Source: Pseudoxanthomonas sp. PXM01
Lineage (GTDB): Bacteria > Pseudomonadota > Gammaproteobacteria > Xanthomonadales > Xanthomonadaceae
Reading direction: 5' to 3'
DNA: 64,000 bases
NCBI RefSeq assembly: GCF_014851815.1
Contig: NZ_JACVAJ010000002.1
Coordinates: forward strand, 186,001 to 250,000
A program made the translations under genes and the position numbers. This document shows positions 7,922 to 17,070 of the stretch, piece by piece; the first letter of the stretch is position 1, and every line of letters begins with the position of its first letter. The notes beneath the pieces are model-generated. The model searched no databases. It saw only the letters and a list, made by a program, of their open reading frames with translations, and had not been told where the DNA came from.

Positions 7922-9121
7922 ATGCGTACCCTCTTCCTCGTGTTCACGATGACCCTCGCCGCCTGCAGCTCGCCCGCCAAGATGGATGAGCCCGCCAGCC
8001 GGCAGGCCATGCCGCTGCGTGTGGCGACCTACAACACGTCGCTCTTTTCCGACGATGCGGGCGGCGTGATCCGGCAGCTTGAAGGCGATGACGCGCACGC
8101 GCGCAAGATCGCCGCGGTACTGCAGAAAGTGCGGCCCGACCTGGTGCTGCTCAACGAGTTCGACTACGACGAAGCGCATCGCGCTGCGGACCTGTTCCAG
8201 CGGCGCTACCTCGATGTCGCCCAACCCGGCGGCGGCGAACCGCTGCACTACGCGTACCGGTACCTCGCACCCGTGAACACGGGTGTTCCCAGCGGGCTGG
8301 ACCTGGATCGCAACGGCTCGGTCGGCACCAGCGGCCGCGAGCGCGGCAACGACGCCTGGGGCTACGGCCTGCATCCCGGCCAGTACGGCATGCTGGTGCT
8401 GTCGCGCTTCCCGATCGACGTGGCCAAGGCGCGCACGTTCCAGTTGCTGCGCTGGAGCACGCTGCCGGGCGCCACCAATCCCGTGGACCCGACGTCGAAC
8501 CAGGCGTTCTATCCTGACGCGATCTGGAAACAGCTGCGCCTGTCGTCGAAGTCGCACTGGGACGTGCCGGTGCAGACGCCGGGCGGCGTGGTGCACTTCC
8601 TCGTCTCGCATCCGACGCCCCCGGTGTTCGACGGTCCGGAGAACCGCAACGGCTTGCGCAATGCGGACGAGATCCGGTTGTGGCGCGAATACCTGACGTC
8701 ACGCGATGCGCCCTGGCTTTGCGATGACCAGGGACGCTGCGGCGGACTGGCACCCGACGCGCGCTTCGTCATCGCAGGCGATCTCAACAACGACCCGGCC
8801 GACGGCGACGGGCATCACGAAGCGATCATCGAACTACTGGAGCACCCGCGCGTGATGCGCATGGCCACGCCGCGCAGCGAAGGCGGCGAAGAGACCGCGC
8901 TCGCCTACGCGGCCAAAGGACTGCAGCGTCGTGGTTCACCTGCGCATGTCACGGGCGATTTCGGCCGCCGCAACGGTGCGCTGCGGCTGGATTACGTGCT
9001 GCCGTCGACCGGCTTCAGCCTGACCGGCAGCGGCGTGTTCTGGCCGAAGAAGGATCACCCGGACGCCGCCATCGCCGACGGCAGCGACCATCACCTGGTG
9101 TGGGTGGACCTTACGCTGTAG
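7922..9121 (+). CDS. Exported endonuclease/exonuclease/phosphatase family protein
   Basis: This 399-residue protein has a short lipoprotein-type signal (LAAC near residue 15). It has the EEP fold: VATYNTSLFS with the first Asn, LLNEFDYDEAHR with the metal-binding Glu, AGDLNNDPADGDG, and a final GSDHHLVW with the catalytic His. Members are secreted DNases or phosphodiesterases. It could serve in phosphate or nucleotide scavenging, but no phosphate genes lie next to it. Its end overlaps the oppositely oriented 100-residue gene by 11 bases. Confidence 0.87.
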   Translation: MRTLFLVFTMTLAACSSPAKMDEPASRQAMPLRVATYNTSLFSDDAGGVIRQLEGDDAHARKIAAVLQKVRPDLVLLNEFDYDEAHRAADLFQRRYLDVAQPGGGEPLHYAYRYLAPVNTGVPSGLDLDRNGSVGTSGRERGNDAWGYGLHPGQYGMLVLSRFPIDVAKARTFQLLRWSTLPGATNPVDPTSNQAFYPDAIWKQLRLSSKSHWDVPVQTPGGVVHFLVSHPTPPVFDGPENRNGLRNADEIRLWREYLTSRDAPWLCDDQGRCGGLAPDARFVIAGDLNNDPADGDGHHEAIIELLEHPRVMRMATPRSEGGEETALAYAAKGLQRRGSPAHVTGDFGRRNGALRLDYVLPSTGFSLTGSGVFWPKKDHPDAAIADGSDHHLVWVDLTL

Positions 9122-9413
9122 GGGCCGACGGCGCCGCACTCACGCGTGGTCCGAAGCCGAACAGCGATTCGTTCTGTGCCGAGACGATCATCCGGATCAT
9201 GCTGCCGGGCACCATCAGTTCCACCTGTACCTCATGACCTTCGGCGTCCTTGCCGACCAGCGTCATTTCGGTGAAGGCGCCGCCGGTGTCGATCTCCTTG
9301 CAGAAGATGTGCGGGCCTTCCGGTTGGTTGGTCAGATAGGGCTTGATCGCGTCGCCCAACGCTTCGAGCGCTTGCGGAAAGAAGAAGACGGCGTAGCCAG
9401 TGTTTCCGTTCAC
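9111..9413 (-). CDS. Conserved hypothetical protein downstream of purT
   Basis: This 100-residue soluble protein has no signal peptide or recognised motif. Notable stretches are GYAVFFFPQALEALG and FTEMTLVGKDAEGHEVQVEL. I start it at a GTG (9413) that follows GAGG by seven bases and lies ten bases after the purT stop, so it is probably co-transcribed with purT. Its last 11 bases overlap the end of the EEP gene on the other strand. Function is unknown. Confidence 0.7.
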   Translation of the reverse strand: MNGNTGYAVFFFPQALEALGDAIKPYLTNQPEGPHIFCKEIDTGGAFTEMTLVGKDAEGHEVQVELMVPGSMIRMIVSAQNESLFGFGPRVSAAPSAPTA

Positions 9414-9423
9414 GGTGCGCGCC

Positions 9424-10608
9424 TCACGCCAGATCGATGGTGATGGCGGCGGCCGCATCGCGCGCCACCGCGCGTGCGGCATCGACGTCTGCGGCGCGCG
9501 CCAGCGTCACGCCCACGCGACGATGACCCTCCACGCGGGGCTTCCCGAACAAGCGCAGCGCGGTGTCGGGCGTCGTCAGCGCGCCTTCCACATTCCCGAA
9601 CACCGGCACGCCGTGGCCGTGCGCCAGCATGGCGCAGGACGCGGACGGACCGCTCTGGCGGATCGCCGGGATCGGCAGGCCAAGGATGGCGCGCGCGTGC
9701 AGCGCGAATTCGGAGAGCTCCTGCGATACCAGCGTCACCAGACCAGTGTCGTGCGGGCGCGGCGAGACTTCGCTGAACCACACCTCGTCCCCCTTCACGA
9801 AGAGCTCCACGCCGAACAGGCCCCAGCCACCGAGGTCGTCGGTGACCGCGCCCGCGATCTGCTGCGCGCGCTCCAGCGCACGCGGCGACATCGGTTGCGG
9901 CTGCCAGCTTTCGCGGTAGTCGCCATCCTTCTGCCAGTGGCCGATGGGATCGCAGAATGAGGTGCCACCGGCATGGCGCACGGTCAGCAGGGTGATCTCG
10001 TAATCGAAGTCGATGAAGCCTTCCACGATGCAGCGGCCCGCGCCGGCGCGGCCGCCGGTCTGCGCGTAGTCCCACGCCGCATCGATATCGGCCTCGCTGC
10101 GCAACGTGCTCTGGCCCTTGCCGGAGGACGACATCACCGGCTTCACCACGCACGGCAGGCCGATCGCCTGCACCGCCTCGCGGTACTCCTCGCGCGTGTC
10201 GACGAAGCGGTATGGCGACGTCGGCAGGCCCAGCGTTTCCGCGGCCAGCCGGCGGATGCCTTCGCGGTCCATCGTCAGTCGTGCGGCGCGCGCGGTGGGA
10301 ATGACCCGCGCGGCGCCTTCGGCTTCCAGCGCGACCAGGGTTTCGGTGTGGATGGCCTCGATCTCCGGCACGACCAGGTGCGGCTGCTCGCGGGCGATCA
10401 GCGCACGGATCGCGGCCGGGTCCAGCATGTCGAGCACGTGCGAACGATGCGCCACCTGCATGGCCGGCGCGTCCGCGTAGCGATCGGCGGCGATCACTTC
10501 CACGCCCAGGCGCTGCAGTTCGATGGCCACTTCCTTGCCCAGTTCGCCCGACCCCAGCAGCAGGACGCGGGTGGCATGAGGCGACAGTGGGGTTCCAAGG
10601 GTGGTCAT
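9424..10608 (-). CDS. purT: Formate-dependent phosphoribosylglycinamide formyltransferase
   Basis: This 394-residue enzyme makes formyl-GAR from GAR, formate and ATP in purine synthesis, the folate-free alternative to PurN. It is an ATP-grasp protein. The N-terminal pre-ATP domain has [19 protein letters not shown] and [16 protein letters not shown]. The ATP-grasp core has [12 protein letters not shown] and [15 protein letters not shown]. The catalytic end has FFGVEL-like LFGVELF and [10 protein letters not shown]. Its length matches E. coli PurT (392). The start at 10608 is the conserved one. Confidence 0.95.
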   Translation of the reverse strand: MTTLGTPLSPHATRVLLLGSGELGKEVAIELQRLGVEVIAADRYADAPAMQVAHRSHVLDMLDPAAIRALIAREQPHLVVPEIEAIHTETLVALEAEGAARVIPTARAARLTMDREGIRRLAAETLGLPTSPYRFVDTREEYREAVQAIGLPCVVKPVMSSSGKGQSTLRSEADIDAAWDYAQTGGRAGAGRCIVEGFIDFDYEITLLTVRHAGGTSFCDPIGHWQKDGDYRESWQPQPMSPRALERAQQIAGAVTDDLGGWGLFGVELFVKGDEVWFSEVSPRPHDTGLVTLVSQELSEFALHARAILGLPIPAIRQSGPSASCAMLAHGHGVPVFGNVEGALTTPDTALRLFGKPRVEGHRRVGVTLARAADVDAARAVARDAAAAITIDLA

Positions 10609-10674
10609 GCGCAGGCGTCCGGAAAAGGGGGCGCCAGTTTAACGGGGCTGCCGACAGGCGGCGCCAACCGCCCG

Positions 10675-10702
10675 TTGACATCTGATATCAAATTGATATC
10701 TT
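10675..10702 (+). promoter_or_regulatory. Promoter of the SPFH operon with an embedded perfect palindrome
   Basis: A consensus TTGACA (-35, 10675-10680) and TATCTT (-10, 10697-10702) are 16 bases apart. Between and over them lies the perfect palindrome GATATCAA-A-TTGATATC (10684-10700). A protein bound there would block RNA polymerase, so this reads as an operator. The ribbon-helix-helix protein encoded in the same operon is a natural candidate for it (inference). Confidence 0.75.
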
Positions 10703-10727
10703 TCAGCCTCAACCAAGGAAAAGTGCC

Positions 10728-11591
10728 ATGAGAGAGAACGCCAAGTCGTCGTTGCCCGGTATTCCGGTCCTGCTGGGTGTCCTGCTGCTGGGCGCGGGGG
10801 CGCTCGCCATCTTCGTGACCGCCGCCGCGGGCAAGCTGCCTGCCGGGCTGATACTCGCCGTCCTGCTCGGCATCATCGCCATCTTCATCATGGCCGGCCT
10901 GTACAAGCTAGAGCCCAACCAGTCCGCCGTGCTCAGCCTGTTCGGCAAGTACGTGGGCACGGTGAAGGACAACGGCCTGCGCTGGAACAACCCGTTCTTC
11001 AGCAAGCGCAAGATCTCGCTGCGCATCCGCAACTTCGAGAGCAGCCGTCTGAAGGTCAACGAGCTGGATGGCAGCCCGATCGAGATCGCCGCGGTGATCG
11101 TGTGGCAGGTGGTCGATTCGGCCGAGGCCGTGTTCAACGTCGACGACTACGAGAGCTTCGTGCACATCCAGTCCGAATCTGCGCTGCGTGCGATGGCCTC
11201 CAGCTATCCGTACGACCAGCACGAAGAGGGCCAGATCGCCCTGCGCAGCCATCCGCAGGAGATCTCGCAGCACCTGCAGGAACAGATTGCCGAACGCCTG
11301 GGCAAGGCGGGCGTGGACGTGATCGAGGCGCGTATCAGCCACCTGGCCTACGCCCCGGAAATCGCCCAGGCGATGCTGCAGCGCCAGCAGGCCAACGCAG
11401 TGATCGCCGCGCGTACGCGCATCGTCGCCGGCGCCGTCGGCATGGTGGAGATGGCGCTGGCGGAGCTGCAGAAGAACGACGTGGTGAAGCTGGACGAAGA
11501 GCGCAAGGCGCAGATGGTCAGCAACCTGCTGGTCGTACTGTGCGGCGAGCGCGGCACCCAGCCGATCGTCAACACCGGCTCCATCTACTGA
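10728..11591 (+). CDS. SPFH/Band 7 domain membrane protein
   Basis: This 287-residue protein has two N-terminal membrane segments (about 9-31 and 37-57). An SPFH domain (about 60-230) follows, including [35 protein letters not shown] and [27 protein letters not shown], then a helical C-terminal part. SPFH proteins form membrane rings or scaffolds that organise other membrane proteins or proteases. It leads an operon with a small membrane protein and an RHH regulator. AAGGAAAA precedes the start. Confidence 0.88.
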   Translation: MRENAKSSLPGIPVLLGVLLLGAGALAIFVTAAAGKLPAGLILAVLLGIIAIFIMAGLYKLEPNQSAVLSLFGKYVGTVKDNGLRWNNPFFSKRKISLRIRNFESSRLKVNELDGSPIEIAAVIVWQVVDSAEAVFNVDDYESFVHIQSESALRAMASSYPYDQHEEGQIALRSHPQEISQHLQEQIAERLGKAGVDVIEARISHLAYAPEIAQAMLQRQQANAVIAARTRIVAGAVGMVEMALAELQKNDVVKLDEERKAQMVSNLLVVLCGERGTQPIVNTGSIY

Positions 11592-11606
11592 CGCGGACAC
11601 GTCGGC

Positions 11607-11882
11607 ATGCATGCCCTCGTCCCGCTGGTCCTGGCCATCTCCGGCCTCCCTGCCCTGCTCATCGGCGCATGGATGAGCCGCGAGCCCGACGCGCGCTCGC
11701 GTGCCCTGGCCCTGCACTGGGTGCTGGTAGGCCTGGCGATCCAGGCCGGCGCCGTCGGCGTCTACTGGGCGGGCGATGACGACAGGATCGCGCAGGGCAT
11801 CGTGATCGCGATGGTGGTGCTGGTGAATGCGCTGATCGTGTCGATGGTGCTGCGCCTGCGCCGCAACAGGAAGAACCCGTGA
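11607..11882 (+). CDS. Small three-helix membrane protein
   Basis: This 91-residue protein has three hydrophobic segments (about residues 3-22, 34-53 and 62-82) and a basic C-terminal end (RLRRNRKNP), which suggests a cytoplasmic tail. I do not recognise a family. It lies 15 bases after the SPFH gene, and its stop overlaps the start of the RHH gene by four bases (GTGA), so translation is coupled. A helper of the SPFH protein is plausible from position only. Confidence 0.75.
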   Translation: MHALVPLVLAISGLPALLIGAWMSREPDARSRALALHWVLVGLAIQAGAVGVYWAGDDDRIAQGIVIAMVVLVNALIVSMVLRLRRNRKNP

Positions 11883-12076
11883 GCGAGAAGCAGGACAAGA
11901 AGGCCTATCCGCTGCGCATCAATGCCGAGGTGCTGGCGGCGATGCAACGGTGGGCGGACGACGAACTGCGATCGCTCAACGCCCAGATCGAATACGTGCT
12001 GCGCGATGCGCTGCGCAAGGCCGGGCGGCTGCCGAAGGGCGGCGCCCACGACACCGACAAGAAGGAATCGCCATGA
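11879..12076 (+). CDS. Arc-type ribbon-helix-helix DNA-binding protein
   Basis: This 65-residue protein has the Arc/MetJ pattern: a short strand (YPLRIN) followed by two helices ([19 protein letters not shown] and [15 protein letters not shown]). Such proteins bind palindromic operators as dimers of dimers. The GTG start overlaps the preceding stop by four bases, and its own stop overlaps the next ATG. It may bind the GATATCAA-A-TTGATATC site in the operon promoter and repress its own operon (inference). Confidence 0.85.
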   Translation: MSEKQDKKAYPLRINAEVLAAMQRWADDELRSLNAQIEYVLRDALRKAGRLPKGGAHDTDKKESP

Positions 12077-12252
12077 ACCACCGCTGGAGCCACAAGGTCG
12101 TCGAAGTCCCGTACAAGATGTTCGCCGGCAAGCTGAGCGACCGCATCCAGCAGGAGCTGGACAAGATGAGCGCGCAGGGATGGGAGCTGGTCAGCACCCT
12201 CTTCATCGAACACGAAGTCTCGGTGCGACTGTTCTTCAAGAAGCCTGCCTGA
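12073..12252 (+). CDS. DUF4177-like small protein
   Basis: This 59-residue protein has the DUF4177 pattern: a strand ([10 protein letters not shown]), a helix ending in [13 protein letters not shown], and a final strand pair rich in aromatic and basic residues. The family has no established function. It is often encoded next to SPFH and membrane genes. The ATG overlaps the stop of the RHH gene (ATGA). Confidence 0.8.
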   Translation: MNHRWSHKVVEVPYKMFAGKLSDRIQQELDKMSAQGWELVSTLFIEHEVSVRLFFKKPA

Positions 12253-12263
12253 GCGGCGGCGCG

Positions 12264-13064
12264 ATGGCCGGCCTGCTCAGACGGATCAAACGCCTCTGGA
12301 TCGCGCTGGGACTGGCGGCCACCATCGTGTTCACCGCCTGGTGCCTGCTGGCCTACCGCGCCAACGCGGATGGCATCCGCGCATCGGTGTCCGATGGCCG
12401 CGTCGACGTCGCGCATGGCGATCACCGGTGGACGTTCCGCCCGCGCAGCATGCGGCCGCAGGCAACGGGGCTGTTGCTGTTCTCCGGCGCGCTGGTCGAT
12501 CCGCGCGCCTACGCCCGGCTGGCACGCGATGCCGCCGCCGCGGGTCATCCCGCGGTCGTGGTCGAATTGCCCAAGCGCGGTGCGCTGGGCGGTGCGGAAG
12601 GATCGGCCGTCCTGCAGCGGGGCCGCGATGCGATGGCCGCCCTGCCCGAGGTGCGCTGCTGGGTCGTCGGGGGCCACTCCCGCGGCGGCGAAGTGGCGTC
12701 GCGTTACGTGCTTGCCTATCCCGACGCTGTCGCGGCCCTGCTGCTGGTCGGCACCTCGCACCCCCGCGACGTGGACCTGTCCGCGCTGACGATACCGGTC
12801 ACCAAGCTGACCGGCGATCGCGACGGCCTCGCCACGCCCGAACGCGTCGCTCGAAACCGCCCCCTGCTGCCATCGACCACGCGCTGGGTCGACCTCCCGG
12901 GTGCCAACCACTCGCAGTTCGGGGACTACGGGCTCCAGCCCGGAGATCGGTTCGCACGACTGCCTCGCGAGCGCCAACACCGTCGACTGACCGAAGAAGT
13001 CCGCCGGCTGCTCACTGGCACGGCCGCCCTTCCCCTCTGCCATCCCTCATCGACTCCGCCGTAG
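12264..13064 (+). CDS. Membrane-anchored alpha/beta hydrolase
   Basis: This 266-residue protein has an N-terminal membrane anchor (about residues 12-32). It has an alpha/beta hydrolase core with nucleophile elbow GGHSRGG near residue 137, an acid in TGDRDGL and a His in PGANHSQFGDYG. The pattern matches the alpha/beta_hydrolase_5 group, with the catalytic part outside the membrane. It starts 12 bases after the DUF4177 gene and likely belongs to the SPFH operon. The substrate is unknown. Confidence 0.8.
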   Translation: MAGLLRRIKRLWIALGLAATIVFTAWCLLAYRANADGIRASVSDGRVDVAHGDHRWTFRPRSMRPQATGLLLFSGALVDPRAYARLARDAAAAGHPAVVVELPKRGALGGAEGSAVLQRGRDAMAALPEVRCWVVGGHSRGGEVASRYVLAYPDAVAALLLVGTSHPRDVDLSALTIPVTKLTGDRDGLATPERVARNRPLLPSTTRWVDLPGANHSQFGDYGLQPGDRFARLPRERQHRRLTEEVRRLLTGTAALPLCHPSSTPP

Positions 13065-13072
13065 GAACCGCC

Positions 13073-13618
13073 ATGCAGCAGAAGCACGAATTCGATGTCG
13101 CTCCCTTGCCCTCCCATACCACCTGGTGGTTGTGGATCCCGATGCTGGTCGCCATCGGTGCGGCCGTCGCGGCGATCAGCATGGATTCGCATACCCCGCC
13201 TCCCGTGGCCGCCTGGCTGGTCGTGCCGTTCGTGTTGCTGGTCGGCATCGTGCTGACGCTGGCGCTTCGGCGCCGCCAGATCGCTCTCGACAACCGGACG
13301 CTGCTGGTGCGCGCGACGTTCTACTCGAAGACGCTGCCCGTGGAAGCCATCGACGTGGACAAGGCCCGCGTACTGAGCCTGGAGGAGCACACCGATCTGG
13401 CACCCATGTTGAAGACCAATGGCTTCAGCCTGCCGGGTTTCAAGGCCGGCCACTTCCGGCTTCGCAACCTGGGCAAGGCGTTCTGCCTGGTGACCGATCG
13501 CACCCGCGTGCTTACCCTGCCGCTGCGCGACGGTGGCATGGTGCTGCTGAGCCCAGCGCGTCCCGCCGACCTGCTCGCCCGGTTGCGCGAACTGGCGGCC
13601 CCCACGCCGCATCGCTAA
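13073..13618 (+). CDS. Membrane protein with bacterial PH-like domain
   Basis: This 181-residue protein has two membrane segments (about 19-38 and 45-65), then a strand-rich domain typical of bacterial PH-like proteins: LDNRTLLVRATFYSKTLP, GFKAGHFRLRNLGKAFCLVTDRT and the closing helix PADLLARLRELA. The role is unknown. It starts nine bases after the hydrolase stop, so it may be the last gene of the SPFH operon. Confidence 0.75.
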   Translation: MQQKHEFDVAPLPSHTTWWLWIPMLVAIGAAVAAISMDSHTPPPVAAWLVVPFVLLVGIVLTLALRRRQIALDNRTLLVRATFYSKTLPVEAIDVDKARVLSLEEHTDLAPMLKTNGFSLPGFKAGHFRLRNLGKAFCLVTDRTRVLTLPLRDGGMVLLSPARPADLLARLRELAAPTPHR

Positions 13619-13627
13619 GCTGCGGCC

Positions 13628-14449
13628 ATGCACCGCCTGCCCGCCCGCGTCCTGACAACGCTGCTGCTCAACACGCCGCAGGTGGAGTTGTGGCCCGCCG
13701 ACCTGCTGCGCGCGCGCGGCAATGCGGATGCGCGCGCGCTCGCCGGCGCACACACCGTACTGCGCCGCAAGCAGGATGGACGCTACCTGGCCGCCGTGTC
13801 GGCACACGCCGTCATTCCGATGGTGCCGGGCCTGCGCCGTGAGCCCGGGCTCGACGACGCGTGGGACGCGCTGGACCGGCTCGAGGGCGCCTCACGCGGC
13901 TTGGATGCGGATGCACAGGGCGTGCTGCCGCTGCATGCGCTGCAGGAGCGCCTGCACGCCCTCGGGCTCGACGACAGCTACGGCGAGCGCAGCGGCCTGG
14001 CCCTGGTCGCCGAGCCGGCCGCGCTGGCGTTCGCCGGACGCGACCGCTATCGCAGGCCGTTGTGGCTGACGGCTGCCGCCGCACGCGCCTGGCTCGCCAT
14101 GCAGCGCGCGGCTTACGGGGAAGGCATCGTCCTCGACGCGATCTCCGGCTACCGCAGCCACGACTACCAACTCGGCATCTTTACCCGCAAGCTGGCGCGC
14201 GGGCAGACGGTCGAAGAGATCCTCACCGTCAACGCCGCACCCGGCTACAGCGAACACCATGGCGGTTGCGCGCTCGATATCGGCACACCCGGCGAGCCGC
14301 CGGCCGAAACGTCCTTCGAGAACACGCCCGCCTTCGCCTGGCTCACGCGGCACGCCGGCGACTTCGGCTTCGCCATGAGTTATCCGCGCGACAATCCGCA
14401 CGGCATCGTCTACGAACCGTGGCACTGGTGCTATCGGCCGGCGGCCTGA
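13628..14449 (+). CDS. D-alanyl-D-alanine carboxypeptidase family protein (VanY/M15B)
   Basis: This 273-residue protein has a C-terminal M15B zinc peptidase domain (about 130-273): ISGYRSHDYQ, the zinc motif SEHHGGCALDIG (SxHxxGxAxD pattern) and EPWHW with the last zinc His. Such enzymes trim peptidoglycan stem peptides. The N-terminal half is a divergent domain with no clear signal peptide, so export is uncertain. It follows the PH-like gene by nine bases and precedes the FAD oxidoreductase by five. Confidence 0.82.
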   Translation: MHRLPARVLTTLLLNTPQVELWPADLLRARGNADARALAGAHTVLRRKQDGRYLAAVSAHAVIPMVPGLRREPGLDDAWDALDRLEGASRGLDADAQGVLPLHALQERLHALGLDDSYGERSGLALVAEPAALAFAGRDRYRRPLWLTAAAARAWLAMQRAAYGEGIVLDAISGYRSHDYQLGIFTRKLARGQTVEEILTVNAAPGYSEHHGGCALDIGTPGEPPAETSFENTPAFAWLTRHAGDFGFAMSYPRDNPHGIVYEPWHWCYRPAA

Positions 14450-14454
14450 GCAGC

Positions 14455-15870
14455 ATGCGTCGTCGCGAAGCGTTGCGCTGCGCACTCGCTGCCGGTACCG
14501 CCGGATGGCTGGCAGCATGCAGCGACCCCGGCGGATCCGACGCGCGGTCGGCCAGCGATGTTGCCAGGCTCGACACTACCTCCCTTGCCGGCATCGTCAG
14601 GCCGACGACCACAGCTGGCGTCGTCGCGGCGCTGCGCGCCTCGCATGGCGCCATCTGCATCGCCGGCGCACGCTTCAGCATGGGTGGGCAGACACGCGAG
14701 CCCGACGCCTTGCAGTTCGATCTCGCCAGCATGGATCGATTGCTGCGGCTGGATCCTGTGGCTGGCATCGCGCGTGTCCAGGCCGGCATGCGCTGGCGCC
14801 GCCTGCAGACGCTGCTCGACCCGCACGACCTGGCGGTCAAGGTCATGCAGAGCTACAGCAACTTCAGCGTGGGTGGGTCCGTGTCGGTGAACTGCCATGG
14901 GCGCTACATCGGCGAGAGTGCGATCGCCAGTACGGTCCGCGCGCTGCAACTCGCCACGGCGGACGGTCGCACGCTGGAGCTCTCCCGCGACAGCGAACCG
15001 GCGCTGTTCGGCGCGGTGCTCGGCGGTTACGGCGGCCTGGGCGTGATCACGGAGGTGGAGCTCGACCTGGCGCGCAACGCGCGCATCGCACGCGCCGTGG
15101 CTGCGGTCCCGCTTGAGGACTACCCGGACTGGTTCGAGGCGAACGTGCTGGCCGGGGAAGGTGTCGTCCTGCACAACGCCGACCTGGTGCCTCCGGATTT
15201 CGACAAGCCGCTGGCCATCACCTGGTCGCGCACGGACGCGCCGCTGACCGATGCGCGCCGCCTCGTGCCGGAAGGGCTGGACTACAGCCGCGAGCAGAAC
15301 CTCATCTGGTCGGCCACCGAGCTGCCGGGCGGCGATGCGCTCCGCGAACGCTACATGACACGGCGCCTGCTGACCGAACCCCGCGTGATCATGCGCAACT
15401 GCGAGGCGAGCCTGGATGTGGCCTCGATCGAACCGCGCACGCGGCGGGTATCGACCTACCTGCTGCAGGAGTACTTCATTCCGACCGGCGCGTTCCGCTC
15501 TTTCGCCGGACGGATGCGTGCCATCCTGCGCGCGGCGGATGCGGATGTCCTCAATGTTTCGATCCGGCATGCCGTCGAAGATACGACCTCGCTCATGCGC
15601 TGGGCCGACCGCGACATGTTCTGCTTCGTCCTCTACCACAAGCAGCGCACGTGGCAGGATGCGCGCGCCGCCAGCTGGACGCGGGCACTGATCGACGCCG
15701 CACTCGACCATGGTGGCCGCTACTACCTGCCCTACCGGCTGCACGCGACACGCAAGCAGTTCGCGCGCGCCTATCCGCAGGCGGAGGCGTTCGCCGCCAT
15801 CAAACACGGCATCGACCCCGACAACCGGTTCCGCAACCTGCTGTGGGACCGCTACCTGCCCCGCGCGTAG
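14455..15870 (+). CDS. Exported FAD-linked oxidoreductase
   Basis: This 471-residue protein begins with a Tat/lipoprotein-like signal (RRREAL then GWLAAC, Cys near residue 21). The FAD_binding_4 (PCMH-type) domain (about 40-210) has ICIAGARFSMGG, VGGSVSVNCHGRY with the His often linked to FAD, and GGYGGLGVITEVEL. The C-terminal substrate domain ends in IDPDNRFRNLLWDRYL. The nearest families are sugar-lactone and cytokinin-type oxidases; the substrate is unknown. It follows the VanY-like gene by five bases. Confidence 0.85.
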   Translation: MRRREALRCALAAGTAGWLAACSDPGGSDARSASDVARLDTTSLAGIVRPTTTAGVVAALRASHGAICIAGARFSMGGQTREPDALQFDLASMDRLLRLDPVAGIARVQAGMRWRRLQTLLDPHDLAVKVMQSYSNFSVGGSVSVNCHGRYIGESAIASTVRALQLATADGRTLELSRDSEPALFGAVLGGYGGLGVITEVELDLARNARIARAVAAVPLEDYPDWFEANVLAGEGVVLHNADLVPPDFDKPLAITWSRTDAPLTDARRLVPEGLDYSREQNLIWSATELPGGDALRERYMTRRLLTEPRVIMRNCEASLDVASIEPRTRRVSTYLLQEYFIPTGAFRSFAGRMRAILRAADADVLNVSIRHAVEDTTSLMRWADRDMFCFVLYHKQRTWQDARAASWTRALIDAALDHGGRYYLPYRLHATRKQFARAYPQAEAFAAIKHGIDPDNRFRNLLWDRYLPRA

Positions 15871-15877
15871 CGCGGCC

Positions 15878-16552
15878 TCAGTCCTGCGACCGCCTAGTGG
15901 GCGTCTTCGCCTCGGTGCCGGCATCGGCGATACGCCACAGGTACTGCGCTGCATACGTGCGGTAAGGCCCCCACGTCTCGCCGCGCGCCGCCAGTTCCTT
16001 CCGCGTCGGCATGGCGTCCAGCTTGTCGACGAACTGCGCGCCCTTGCGCACGCCCAGATCATCGATCGGCAGCACATCCGGGCGACCCAGCCGGAACATC
16101 AGCATCATTTCCACCGTCCAGCGGCCGATGCCGCGCACGGGCACCAGCGCGGCGACGATCTCGTCTTCGTGCATCGTCGACATCTGCCGCAGCGTGGGGA
16201 TTTCGCCACGCCGCTCGCGCGCCGCCAGATCGCGCAGCGCCAGCGTCTTGTTGCCGGACACGCCGCAGGCGCGCAGCGCCGCGTCGTCGATGCGGTCCAG
16301 GGTGTCGAAGTGGAGGCGCGCGCTGGCGATGACGGCTTCGACGCGACCGACGATGGTCGCCGCCGCCTTGCCGCTCAGTTGCTGGTAAAGGATCGCCCTG
16401 GCCAGCGCGTCGACCGGGTCGAAGGTTTTCTTCCAGGTGGGCTGCGGCTCGATGTAGCCGATCCGCTTCATCCACGCACCCAGCTTGCGGTCACGCCGGG
16501 TCAGGTGGTCCCAGGCGTGCTCCGTGTCGAAGCCGCGCGCGTGCCGGGGCAT
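15878..16552 (-). CDS. DNA-3-methyladenine glycosylase II-like protein (HhH-GPD)
   Basis: This 224-residue enzyme removes alkylated bases from DNA. It has the HhH-GPD fold: AILYQQLSGKAAATIVGR, the helix-hairpin-helix VPVRGIGRWTVEMMLMF and the catalytic Asp in LPIDDLGVRKG. It lacks the N-terminal extension of E. coli AlkA, as in short bacterial members. No iron-sulfur cysteine cluster is present. It lies four bases downstream of the DUF423 gene and is convergent with the FAD oxidoreductase. Confidence 0.9.
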   Translation of the reverse strand: MPRHARGFDTEHAWDHLTRRDRKLGAWMKRIGYIEPQPTWKKTFDPVDALARAILYQQLSGKAAATIVGRVEAVIASARLHFDTLDRIDDAALRACGVSGNKTLALRDLAARERRGEIPTLRQMSTMHEDEIVAALVPVRGIGRWTVEMMLMFRLGRPDVLPIDDLGVRKGAQFVDKLDAMPTRKELAARGETWGPYRTYAAQYLWRIADAGTEAKTPTRRSQD

Positions 16553-16556
16553 GGTG

Positions 16557-16925
16557 TCAGCGACGGATGGCGTCGATCGCCCACAACACCCAGCCCAGCA
16601 TCAGGGTGATGCCGCCGGCGGGCGCCAACCGGGTCAGCAGGCCGAAGAGCGCCCCGCCCACCAGGCTTCCCGCGAACAGCAGCGTGCCCAGCAGCAGCAG
16701 ACAGAGCGCCCCGGTTCCGAGACGCCGGGTCGTACCGGGCGCCAGTGCGGCCAGCGCCAGCCCGTGACCGAATGCGAACAGGGCAGCCATCTGCACATGC
16801 GACTGCGCCTGGGCAACCGCTATCCCGTGCGAGGCGTAGGCGGATAGACCCACCGCGACGGCCGCCAGTAGGCCGCCACTCAAAGCGAGGAACGAGGGTT
16901 TGCGTTGGCGTCGGTCGTAGTTCAT
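16557..16925 (-). CDS. DUF423 family membrane protein
   Basis: This 122-residue protein has about four membrane helices with the DUF423/YgdD pattern: LSAYASHG near the first helix, ALFAFGHGLALAAL, GTLLFAGSLVG and the C-terminal PAGGITLMLGWVLWA. The function is not established. The chosen ATG at 16925 has no strong ribosome site. It is probably co-transcribed with the glycosylase gene. Confidence 0.85.
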   Translation of the reverse strand: MNYDRRQRKPSFLALSGGLLAAVAVGLSAYASHGIAVAQAQSHVQMAALFAFGHGLALAALAPGTTRRLGTGALCLLLLGTLLFAGSLVGGALFGLLTRLAPAGGITLMLGWVLWAIDAIRR

Positions 16926-17005
16926 CGGTTCGCGGGTCCCGGGATCGGGCGGGCATCCTGCCAGGGGAAGGACGTGCGATCCGGGAATCGCAACCCCACA
17001 AACAC

Positions 17006-17030
17006 AACGCGCCGCATGAAGCGGCGCGTT
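17006..17030 (-). terminator. Rho-independent terminator of the SRPBCC gene
   Basis: A perfect 10-bp stem (17006-17015 with 17021-17030) has a five-base loop. On the minus strand it is followed by a T-rich stretch (TTGTGTTTG). It lies 41 bases after the SRPBCC gene stop. Confidence 0.8.
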
Positions 17031-17070
17031 GGGGTGGAGCGGGTCATCCGGGACAGGCGTCCGGGAAGGT

